Shown one piece after another: positions 1 to 5,601 of a DNA stretch of 5,601 bases. Location of the stretch: NCBI GenBank assembly GCA_026193435.1, contig JAPHUN010000040.1:1-5601 (forward strand), given 5' to 3'. The stretch comes from Chlorobium sp. GTDB lineage: Bacteria; Bacteroidota; Chlorobiia; Chlorobiales; Chlorobiaceae. Below the pieces are notes generated by a model. The model ran no database searches, was not told the origin of the DNA, and saw only the letters and a program-made list of their open reading frames with translations. Position 1 is the stretch's first letter; every line of letters starts with the position of its first letter. A program made the position numbers and the translations under genes.

Positions 1-1473
1 AGGGTACGCGGTGATGTCATCGATCTTGATACCATGCATGAAGAGAGCGCGTTACGGGTGGAGTTTTTTGGCGACGAGATAGAACGTCTGCAGCTTTTCG
101 ATCATACGACCGGTGAGATATTTGAAGACGAGCAGTATGCTTTTATCTATCCCGCGCGCCAGTTCGTTGCAGGAAAGGAGAAACTGCAGCAGGCCATGCT
201 GGCTATAGAAGACGAGCTTGCTCATCGCCTGAACGTGTTTCGCGCAGAAGAAAAGTTTGTTGAGGCCCGGAGGATCGAGGAGAGAACCCGCTATGATCTC
301 GAGATGATCAAAGAGCTTGGATACTGTTCAGGAATAGAAAACTACTCCCGTCATCTTTCAGGGAGAAAGTCGGGGGAACGCCCGTACTGTCTGCTGGATT
401 ATTTTCCTGATGATTATCTGGTGATCGTTGACGAGTCGCATGTGACCTTTCCCCAGATTCGCGGTATGTATGCCGGGGACCGTTCAAGGAAAACCATCCT
501 TGTGGAGTTCGGTTTCAGGCTTCCTTCCGCCCTCGATAACCGTCCGCTGCGGTTTGAAGAATTTGAAGCCATGGTGCCGCAGCTGATAAGTGTCAGCGCT
601 ACACCGGGGGACTATGAACTCAGACGGGCGGGAGGATCGGTGGTCGAGCAGCTTGTGAGGCCGACAGGTCTGCTTGATCCAGAGATCGTTGTTCGCCCGG
701 TCAACGGGCAGATTGACGATCTTCTCGAAGAGATCAGGAAGCATACCGGAAAAGGCTTCAAGAGCCTGGTTATGACGCTGACCAAGCGTATGAGCGAAGA
801 TCTTCATGATTATCTCAGAAAAGCCGGATTGAGAACCCGCTATCTCCACTCTGAGATAAAGAGTCTTGAAAGGATGCAGATCCTCAGGGAGTTGCGAACC
901 GGGGAGATAGATATACTCGTCGGAGTCAATCTTTTGCGTGAAGGCCTTGATCTCCCCGAGGTATCGCTCGTAGCCATTCTTGACGCTGACAAGGAGGGTT
1001 TTCTCCGCGACAGTAAATCCCTGATGCAGATCGCGGGCCGCGCCGCCAGGAATGTTGAAGGGATGGTTGTGTTTTACGCCGATCGGATAACCGCATCCAT
1101 GCGGTATGTTATCGATGAGACAGAACGGAGAAGGAGTGTACAGAGGAAATTCAATGAAGACCACGGGGTTATCCCGGCTTCTATCGTTAAATCGGTCGAT
1201 CAGGTGCTCGATACAACCGGTGTCGCTGATGCGGAGGACCGGTTCAGAAGAAGGCGCTTCGGGCTGGAGCAGCGCTCCCGGAGAGGTATCGAGGATCTTA
1301 TCGGCTCTTTGAGACGCGAGGATCTTTATGCGATGGCTGAAGAACTGAGACTGGAAATGCAGGAGGCGGCGGAAAGCATGGAATTTGAAAAAGCGGCATA
1401 TCTTCGGGACGAAGTCACAAAACTGGAGGATGCCGCGGAGGGGAAACGAGGGGGCGAGGGGGAGAATGGATAG
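1..1473 (+). CDS. uvrB: UvrB, excinuclease ABC subunit B (C-terminal 490 residues; 5' end outside window)
   Basis: UvrB is the damage-verifying, helicase-like subunit of nucleotide excision repair; it is loaded onto DNA by UvrA and then recruits the UvrC nuclease. The frame is open from base 1 (starting RVRGDVID), so the ATG at 34 is internal. From my memory of E. coli UvrB, roughly the first 190 residues are missing, including the Walker A site and beta-hairpin. Counting codons from base 1, I see the [10 protein letters not shown] block (codons 97-106), the DESH Walker B box (144-147), SATPG (199-203), the TLTKRM and [14 protein letters not shown] helicase motifs, and motif [10 protein letters not shown] (343-350). 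The C-terminal UVR domain that contacts UvrC lies at about 443-478 ([12 protein letters not shown]). Motif VI reads QIAGRAAR where E. coli has QTIGRAAR. The last dozen codons ([11 protein letters not shown]) lie inside a tandem-repeat array, and the stop TAG at 1471-1473 is part of a repeat unit. Identity is secure. Confidence 0.97.
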   Translation, partial: RVRGDVIDLDTMHEESALRVEFFGDEIERLQLFDHTTGEIFEDEQYAFIYPARQFVAGKEKLQQAMLAIEDELAHRLNVFRAEEKFVEARRIEERTRYDLEMIKELGYCSGIENYSRHLSGRKSGERPYCLLDYFPDDYLVIVDESHVTFPQIRGMYAGDRSRKTILVEFGFRLPSALDNRPLRFEEFEAMVPQLISVSATPGDYELRRAGGSVVEQLVRPTGLLDPEIVVRPVNGQIDDLLEEIRKHTGKGFKSLVMTLTKRMSEDLHDYLRKAGLRTRYLHSEIKSLERMQILRELRTGEIDILVGVNLLREGLDLPEVSLVAILDADKEGFLRDSKSLMQIAGRAARNVEGMVVFYADRITASMRYVIDETERRRSVQRKFNEDHGVIPASIVKSVDQVLDTTGVADAEDRFRRRRFGLEQRSRRGIEDLIGSLRREDLYAMAEELRLEMQEAAESMEFEKAAYLRDEVTKLEDAAEGKRGGEGENG

Positions 1474-1690
1474 TGGATAGTGGATAATGGATAGTGGAAT
1501 GACTATTGTCGATTGACTAGTGAATAATGAGGGATAGGCTGGAAAAAGCCAGAAGCCGGAATCGAGAGACAAGAGACGAGCGGGGAATGTCTAATGACTA
1601 TTTACTATTGAATATTGAATAATGGAAGACGGGTAGAGTGGGGAGTGGGATGTGTTAGGTGCTATGTGTTAGGGGGCTGAGTGGTCATTT
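1442..1690. repeat. Degenerate heptanucleotide tandem-repeat array, about 35 units
   Basis: Reading from 1442 in steps of seven gives a run of related units whose consensus drifts along the array. It begins with purine-rich units (ggaaacg, agggggc, gaggggg) inside the end of uvrB. At 1470-1497 are atagtgg, atagtgg, ataatgg, atagtgg. At 1505-1532 are attgtcg, attgact, agtgaat, aatgagg. At 1546-1580, after a one-base phase slip, are aagccag, aagccgg, aatcgag, agacaag, agacgag. At 1595-1622 are tgactat, ttactat, tgaatat, tgaataa, and at 1651-1671 tgtgtta, ggtgcta, tgtgtta. The seven-base phase holds through nearly the whole stretch even where the unit changes. No gene, RNA gene or terminator is visible. 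This resembles in style the short heptameric tandem repeats described in cyanobacterial genomes; no shared origin is claimed. Confidence 0.8.
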
Positions 1691-1738
1691 AGCTATTAAG
1701 CTATCCAGTCAACCAGCTATCTCGCCATCCAGCCAGTT
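1691..1738. repeat. Octanucleotide tandem repeat block continuing the heptad array
   Basis: From 1691 the period changes to eight: agctatta, agctatcc, agtcaacc, agctatct, cgccatcc, agccagtt. AGCTAT recurs at 1691, 1699 and 1715, and CCAG at 1705, 1713, 1729 and 1733, all but the last spaced by multiples of eight. It directly follows the heptad array and has a pyrimidine-rich plus strand, unlike the purine-rich first part. It is noncoding. It ends just before an eight-T run at 1742-1749, which has no stem in front of it and so is not a convincing uvrB terminator. Confidence 0.7.
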
Positions 1739-1801
1739 TGATTTTTTTTCTCGTCACTCGTTACTATACTGTATAAGAGTATCATAACAAGATTATCAAG
1801 C

Positions 1802-1832
1802 GTGTCAACAGGCGCGCCGGTAAGTGTATAAT
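1802..1832 (+). promoter_or_regulatory. Candidate sigma70-type promoter for rel
   Basis: A perfect TATAAT lies at 1827-1832 in the AT-rich stretch just before rel. The best -35 candidate is GTGTCA at 1802-1807 (four of six to TTGACA) with a long 19-base spacer, so the -35 is weak. Transcription would begin near 1839, leaving a leader of only about 16 bases before the ATG at 1855. No ribosome binding site is visible in that leader. An alternative -10, TATACT at 1765-1770, has TTGATT at 1738-1743 but at 21 bases, which is too far. The call is a prediction from sequence only. Confidence 0.35.
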
Positions 1833-1854
1833 TGAATAACGTAGCTATCTATAT

Positions 1855-4050
1855 ATGTTAGCCCAGATAGAAAAAGAGCAGTATGAGAAAATGCATGAGA
1901 TTCTGCGGCTTGCCCGCCAGAATCTCAGGGATTTCGACGAATCTCTGATCCAGAGGGCATTTTTTCTGTGTTATCGGGCGCACGAAGGTGAAAAACGCGC
2001 TTCCGGGGAGCCGTTTTTCTATCATCCCGTTGAAGTTGCCAAGATCATGCTGACCGAACTTCCTCTTGACGGAGTCTCGGTTGCTGCCGCTCTGTTGCAT
2101 GATGTTATTGAAGACAGCGAGTATACCTATGAGGATCTTACTGCCGAGCTGGGAAGTGAAGTATCTGATATCGTGGAAGGTCTGACCAAGATATCCGGGA
2201 TCATGATCAACCGGGAGATCACCCAGGCTGAAGGTTTTCGCAAGATGCTGCTCTCCGTGGTGAAAGATGTGCGGGTTATTCTGATAAAATTCTGTGACCG
2301 TCTGCACAATATGAGAACCCTCGACGCGCTTCCCGAGCATCGCCGCCTGAAAATCGCGCTCGAAACGAGAGACATCTATGCGCCTCTGGCTCACCGTTTC
2401 GGTCTTGGAAAGATGAAGGTCGAGCTTGAGAATCTCGCATTCAAATACATCGATCCGGATATGTTCGAGAAGATACAGAAGAAAGTGCGTCTCAGCAGGG
2501 GGGAGCGCATAGCCTATCTGGACAAGATGATTGTGCCGATCAAGCAGGACCTTGAAAAGCAGGGGTTCAGGATAGAAGCACAGGGCCGGGCCAAACACCT
2601 GTTTTCCATCTACAACAAGATGCGCAACAAAAACAAGAAGTTCGAAGATATACATGATCTGTACGGTATCAGGATAATTATCGATACCGAGCGGATCTCG
2701 GACTGTTTCGCGGCTTACGGCTATATTACCCAGAAGTACCCACCGCTTCCGCAGCACTTCAAGGACTATATTTCCATACCGAAACATAACGGCTATCAGT
2801 CGCTTCATTCAGCGATACTGGGACCGAAAGGAAGGGTGATCGAAGTACAGCTGAGAACGAGAAGGATGCATGAATTTGCCGAGTTCGGAGTTGCTGCCCA
2901 TTGGAGGTATAAAGAGAAGGTTTCCAGGGATGATGCAAGCATCGACAGCTTCCTGAAGTGGGCACGTGATCTTATCAATGATGCTGATTCGGCAGCTTCG
3001 TTCATGGAAGGCTTCAAGCTGAACCTTTATCATGAAGAGATCTATATTTTTACACCGAAAGGTGATATGAAAACGCTTCCCGCGGGATCAACGCCGATTG
3101 ATTTTGCATACGCTATTCATACGGAGATCGGTAACGGGTGTATCGGCGCCAAAGTGAACGGAAAGATCGTCCGTCTGAACTCTGAGCTGAAATCCGGCGA
3201 TCGGGTCGAGATCATCATCTCGAAAAACCAGAAACCGAAAGTTGACTGGCTGAAGACGGTCAAGACCCATCGCGCGCGCATCAAGATACGCTCTGCCATA
3301 AACGAGGAGCGCCGTATTCAGATTGAAAAAGGGCGCAACATGTGGGACAAGATGCTCTCCAGTACAAAAAAGCTGCTGACGGAAAACGATATTATCAAGC
3401 AGGTCAGAAAATACGGTATCAAGACTCCTGCTGATTTTTTCAGCGCGTTGGCAAATCAGCAGATCGACGGTGAAAAAGTGATCCAGAGCCTCGCGGAACT
3501 GGAACATCCGCCGTTCACGGCTGAAAAAAATGAAGATGACGGATTGGGTTTCGATACGTTCGCTGAAGAGGCTCGAAAGGGAAGAGAGGGTGAGCTTTTC
3601 GGGAAAGATGAGGTCATTATCGAGGGATTGCCCAATATCGCGTACTCCTATGCCAAATGCTGCAAACCTGTACCCGGTGACGATATCATCGGCTTTGTGA
3701 CCAGAGAGGGCGTCGCGAAGATCCATAGAAAAAACTGTGTGAATGTCAGTAACGAGAGCCTGCTCAAAAGTGAACGCGTCGTCAGTGTCGCATGGAACAG
3801 AAAAGTTGAAACGGAATTTCTTGCGGGAGTCAAGGTCATCGGGGAGGACAGGATGGGGATTACCAACCATATAACCGCTGTTCTCTCAAAATCAGACATC
3901 AATATTCGCAGTATCTCTCTCCATGCCAGAGACGGCATGTTCATCGGGACAGTGATGATCTACGTTCGAAATATATCCCGTCTCAAGGCGCTTATGGATA
4001 AAATCAAGAAAGTGCAGGGGGTTTTTTCCGTCGAGCGTCTCGGAAGCTGA
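1855..4050 (+). CDS. rel: Bifunctional (p)ppGpp synthetase/hydrolase, RelA/SpoT family (Rel)
   Basis: This cytoplasmic, ribosome-associated enzyme makes (p)ppGpp from ATP and GDP/GTP during starvation and also breaks it down. It has 731 residues, normal for a long Rel. The N-terminal HD hydrolase looks intact: R48, H57-P58, H82-D83, E86-D87, then D148 and N152 in DRLHNMRTL. The synthetase follows at about 240-345, with GRAKH (244-248), DLYGIR (D268, R273), GYQSLH (313-318) and EVQLRT with the presumed catalytic E330. TGS spans about 396-456, the Cys-His region has C602, C603, H624 and C628, and ACT covers about 656-731. All regions for both activities are present, so I predict bifunctionality, unlike E. 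coli RelA whose HD site is degenerate. The charge-switch motif reads HFKD (301-304) where bifunctional enzymes usually have RFKD. An in-frame stop at 1837-1839 limits the start to ATG 1855; ATG 1891 (M13) is an alternative, and neither has a good ribosome binding site. Confidence 0.96.
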   Translation: MLAQIEKEQYEKMHEILRLARQNLRDFDESLIQRAFFLCYRAHEGEKRASGEPFFYHPVEVAKIMLTELPLDGVSVAAALLHDVIEDSEYTYEDLTAELGSEVSDIVEGLTKISGIMINREITQAEGFRKMLLSVVKDVRVILIKFCDRLHNMRTLDALPEHRRLKIALETRDIYAPLAHRFGLGKMKVELENLAFKYIDPDMFEKIQKKVRLSRGERIAYLDKMIVPIKQDLEKQGFRIEAQGRAKHLFSIYNKMRNKNKKFEDIHDLYGIRIIIDTERISDCFAAYGYITQKYPPLPQHFKDYISIPKHNGYQSLHSAILGPKGRVIEVQLRTRRMHEFAEFGVAAHWRYKEKVSRDDASIDSFLKWARDLINDADSAASFMEGFKLNLYHEEIYIFTPKGDMKTLPAGSTPIDFAYAIHTEIGNGCIGAKVNGKIVRLNSELKSGDRVEIIISKNQKPKVDWLKTVKTHRARIKIRSAINEERRIQIEKGRNMWDKMLSSTKKLLTENDIIKQVRKYGIKTPADFFSALANQQIDGEKVIQSLAELEHPPFTAEKNEDDGLGFDTFAEEARKGREGELFGKDEVIIEGLPNIAYSYAKCCKPVPGDDIIGFVTREGVAKIHRKNCVNVSNESLLKSERVVSVAWNRKVETEFLAGVKVIGEDRMGITNHITAVLSKSDINIRSISLHARDGMFIGTVMIYVRNISRLKALMDKIKKVQGVFSVERLGS

Positions 4051-4070
4051 ACGAAGCCCTTTTATTTTTT

Positions 4071-4898
4071 TCAGAAGAACGCCTTCATGGTATACCATGT
4101 GCCGGTTCCCAGTTCAGGGTGCCTCTTCAGGCTGATGTCGCCTTGAAAGGCATTGTATCTGAACCCGGCACCCCCTGAAAACGTTGAAGGATCTGTTGTA
4201 AATCCCGCTCTCAGGAAGAGAAAAGAAGCAACGCGTACTTCACCGCCCGAGCGGAGTCTGAAAGACCTGTTTTCCTGCTTTTCTGCAGCAGCGCTCAGTA
4301 CGATGTCCTCAGCCGGTCTGTAGGACGCGCCGATAAAGGAGGTCAGGGGAGCTTTCTCCTCCCCGTCTCCCATGTCCGGCCGGTTCACATTGAAAAAAGC
4401 GATTCCTGCGTCCAGTGAGGGAGAAAGGGCTGCAATGGCGCCGAGATTGATGCCGAGGGCGGAAACAGGATTGTTTTCACCACTGTCCCTTTCAAGGAGA
4501 CCGGCTGAAATTCCTGCTCTTACCGGTCCCGCTACCCTGGTCGAGTAGGTAAAGAAGGTGCTTGTTTCGCGGTAGAGGGATGAGCCGAAATAGTGGTACG
4601 AAATACCGGCATTTCCATTTCTGTCAAACGGCAGGTCACTGGTTGACACTGACGCGTAAAAGCTGTCAAGGGTGCTGTTCCCGAAGGGTCTGGTGTAGGA
4701 GATTCCCGCTGACCGGGCATCGACTCCGCCCCTCGACGCAGGATTGTAGAACGTGCTGAACGGATGGTTTTCCAACGCACACCCGGCGCCTCCCATCGCT
4801 TCGACTCGTGCATCCGGGCCGCTGTGTTCAAAACTGCCGAGCACGGTCCCGGCAGTGCAGAAGAGAGGCACTATGAAAAGCAGTATACGTGCAATCAT
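4071..4898 (-). CDS. Predicted outer-membrane beta-barrel protein, PorV/PorQ-type
   Basis: A 275-residue envelope protein whose exact function is unknown. Residues 1-21 form a Sec signal peptide: R4 is followed by a hydrophobic stretch (I5-C14), with probable cleavage after G21. The mature start carries the hallmark of PorV/PorQ-like barrels: RVEAMGGAG at 31-39 and FYNPA at 50-54. The rest is rich in Gly, Ser and aromatics with alternating polar/hydrophobic strands, and it ends in WYTMKAFF. The terminal Phe is the usual signal for outer-membrane insertion by BAM. Family members act as outer-membrane components, some in type IX secretion, but no secretion gene is nearby and this one is shorter than PorV proper, so I assign only the fold. 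The start at 4898 is the only Met that includes the signal peptide; no strong ribosome binding site precedes it. A TATACT -10-like box lies on the minus strand at 4923-4928 without a good -35. The gene converges on rel, with 20 bases between the stops and no clear hairpin. Confidence 0.75.
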   Translation of the reverse strand: MIARILLFIVPLFCTAGTVLGSFEHSGPDARVEAMGGAGCALENHPFSTFYNPASRGGVDARSAGISYTRPFGNSTLDSFYASVSTSDLPFDRNGNAGISYHYFGSSLYRETSTFFTYSTRVAGPVRAGISAGLLERDSGENNPVSALGINLGAIAALSPSLDAGIAFFNVNRPDMGDGEEKAPLTSFIGASYRPAEDIVLSAAAEKQENRSFRLRSGGEVRVASFLFLRAGFTTDPSTFSGGAGFRYNAFQGDISLKRHPELGTGTWYTMKAFF

Positions 4899-4991
4899 GG
4901 TTGATGGATGTATAAAAGAAGTAGTATATGAAAATATTTCAGATAAAACCAGAAAAGGTTCCTGTGGGATTTTTTTGCGGCTTTTCGGTGG

Positions 4992-5020
4992 TTGACAAGA
5001 AATCCGTATCTTTTTACACG
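4992..5020 (+). promoter_or_regulatory. Candidate promoter for lemA
   Basis: A perfect -35 TTGACA lies at 4992-4997. Exactly 17 bases later is TACACG at 5015-5020, which matches the -10 consensus at only three of six positions. This would start transcription near 5027 and give a leader of about 55 bases ahead of lemA. The 183-base gap between the two divergent genes (4899-5081) shows no other gene. The strong -35 with a weak -10 could mean a regulated promoter, but that is speculation. Confidence 0.4.
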
Positions 5021-5068
5021 TTATTGTTCATGTTACATCACACGATCAATTGAAATATTCATAAACGC

Positions 5069-5074
5069 AAGGAG
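5069..5074 (+). promoter_or_regulatory. Ribosome binding site of lemA
   Basis: AAGGAG sits seven bases before the ATG at 5082, an ideal Shine-Dalgarno placement. It fixes the lemA start, and the translation from that ATG opens directly with a lipoprotein-like signal peptide. It is the clearest ribosome binding site in the window; rel and the barrel gene have none of this quality. Confidence 0.85.
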
Positions 5075-5081
5075 CACATTC

Positions 5082-5601
5082 ATGAAATCCGGTTTATTCA
5101 GAGTTATTATGTTAGTCCTTATAACCGGCATGTTTACCGGTTGCGGCTATAACACCATGCAGCAGAACGAAGAAGCGGTCAACAAGTCATGGGGTGATCT
5201 GGAATCACAGTTACAGCGAAGAGCTGATCTGGTACCAAACCTTGTTTCAACCGTAAAGGGTGCTGCTGATTTTGAACAGGAAACACTCACCAGGGTTATT
5301 GAGGCCCGCTCAAAAGCCTCATCAGTTCAGCTTACTCCTGAAATGCTCAGTGACCCGGCTGCGATGGCGAAATTTCAGAGCGCGCAAGGCGAGCTTTCGT
5401 CCATGCTTTCCCGTCTCATGGTCGTTGTCGAGAGGTATCCCGAGCTGAAAGCCAACCAGAACTTCAGGGATCTTCAGAATCAGCTGGAGGGTACCGAAAA
5501 CAGGATCAGCGTCGCCCGACAGCGATATAACGGAGCGGTAGAGACGTTCAACTTTTCGATCAGGATGTTTCCAAACTCCCTGACCAACGGCATTGTTCTT
5601 C
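5082..5601 (+). CDS. lemA: LemA family protein, probable lipoprotein (3' end outside window)
   Basis: The frame from ATG 5082 is open to the window end, giving 173 complete codons; LemA proteins are usually about 185-200 residues, so only a short tail is missing. Residues 1-20 are a signal peptide ending FTGC, with C21 as the likely lipidated cysteine. F18 at the -3 position is less usual than Leu, so lipidation is probable but not certain. The mature start [17 protein letters not shown] and the following [20 protein letters not shown] are the family signature, and [16 protein letters not shown] followed by FP is the conserved C-terminal part. The mature protein is expected to be an all-alpha helical bundle held at a membrane, in the periplasm if exported as predicted. 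The family's biochemical role is not well established. In many bacteria lemA is followed by a TPM-domain (YgcG-like) gene; that would lie just beyond this window. Confidence 0.93.
   Translation, partial: MKSGLFRVIMLVLITGMFTGCGYNTMQQNEEAVNKSWGDLESQLQRRADLVPNLVSTVKGAADFEQETLTRVIEARSKASSVQLTPEMLSDPAAMAKFQSAQGELSSMLSRLMVVVERYPELKANQNFRDLQNQLEGTENRISVARQRYNGAVETFNFSIRMFPNSLTNGIVL

Noticed and set aside
1440..1469. Possible G-quadruplex in the G-rich end of uvrB
   Set aside because: There are three runs of at least four G (1440-1443, 1450-1454, 1458-1462), but the fourth run is only GG at 1468-1469, so a stable four-run structure is not supported.
1537..1552. Hairpin GGCT/AGCC (or the alternative CTGG/CCAG) as a uvrB terminator
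   Set aside because: The stem is four base pairs with no T-run after it, and it lies inside the repeat array where such pairings arise by chance.
484..1572. A 362-codon open frame on the minus strand opposite uvrB
   Set aside because: It lies antisense to a secure uvrB, its N-terminus is translated repeat array, and its product has no recognisable motif or start signal; it is a codon-usage shadow.
1442..1738. CRISPR array
   Set aside because: Units are 7-8 bases long and directly adjacent, with no long conserved repeat, no spacers and no cas genes.
1742..1749. Run of eight T as an intrinsic terminator for uvrB
   Set aside because: No GC-rich stem precedes it; the sequence just upstream is the octamer repeat, which does not fold on itself.
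1858..2808. A 316-codon open frame on the minus strand opposite rel
   Set aside because: It fully overlaps the conserved hydrolase and synthetase domains of rel in antisense and resembles no family; it is a shadow. The same applies to the 260-codon antisense frame at 3088-3870.
4047..4074. CTGAA/TTCAG inverted repeat around the T-run between rel and the barrel gene, as a shared terminator
   Set aside because: The stem is five base pairs with an 18-base loop, and the T-run sits in the loop instead of after a stem, so it is not a recognisable intrinsic terminator.
4753..4995. An 80-codon open frame on the plus strand across the start of the barrel gene
   Set aside because: It is antisense to the signal peptide region of the barrel gene and has no ribosome binding site or recognisable product.

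Overview
The window is an ordinary-looking chromosomal segment, probably from a green sulfur bacterium (Chlorobi: Chlorobium, Pelodictyon or Prosthecochloris type). That placement is an inference. It rests on the overall look of UvrB and Rel, a single long Rel protein with both active sites, and a small PorV/PorQ-type outer-membrane barrel, a family common in the Bacteroidota/Chlorobi group. No database search was possible. The outer-membrane barrel, a probable lipoprotein and Gram-negative-style signals show that the cell has an outer membrane.

Layout from left to right. (1) 1-1473, plus strand: the C-terminal 490 residues of excinuclease subunit UvrB; the start lies outside the window. (2) 1474-1854: a 381-base gap with no gene. 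Most of it is a degenerate short tandem-repeat array. Seven-base units begin inside the last uvrB codons and run to about 1690, then eight-base units follow to about 1738. An AT-rich stretch with a candidate promoter leads to the next gene. (3) 1855-4050, plus strand: a complete 731-residue bifunctional RelA/SpoT protein, with HD hydrolase, (p)ppGpp synthetase, TGS, Cys-His and ACT regions. (4) 4071-4898, minus strand: a 275-residue predicted outer-membrane beta-barrel of the PorV/PorQ type, converging on rel with only 20 bases between the two stops. (5) 4899-5081: a divergent promoter region. (6) 5082-5601, plus strand: the first 173 residues of a LemA-family protein, cut by the window end.

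The genes do not form one functional pathway. UvrB is DNA repair, Rel is the stringent-response alarmone enzyme, and the barrel and LemA are envelope proteins. Spacing and orientation suggest at least three separate transcription units: uvrB, rel (own promoter after the repeats), and the divergent barrel and lemA genes.

I found no convincing new system. The most unusual thing is the 7/8-base repeat array that starts inside the uvrB reading frame and supplies its stop codon. Second is the substitution of His for the usual Arg in the synthetase RFKD motif of Rel.
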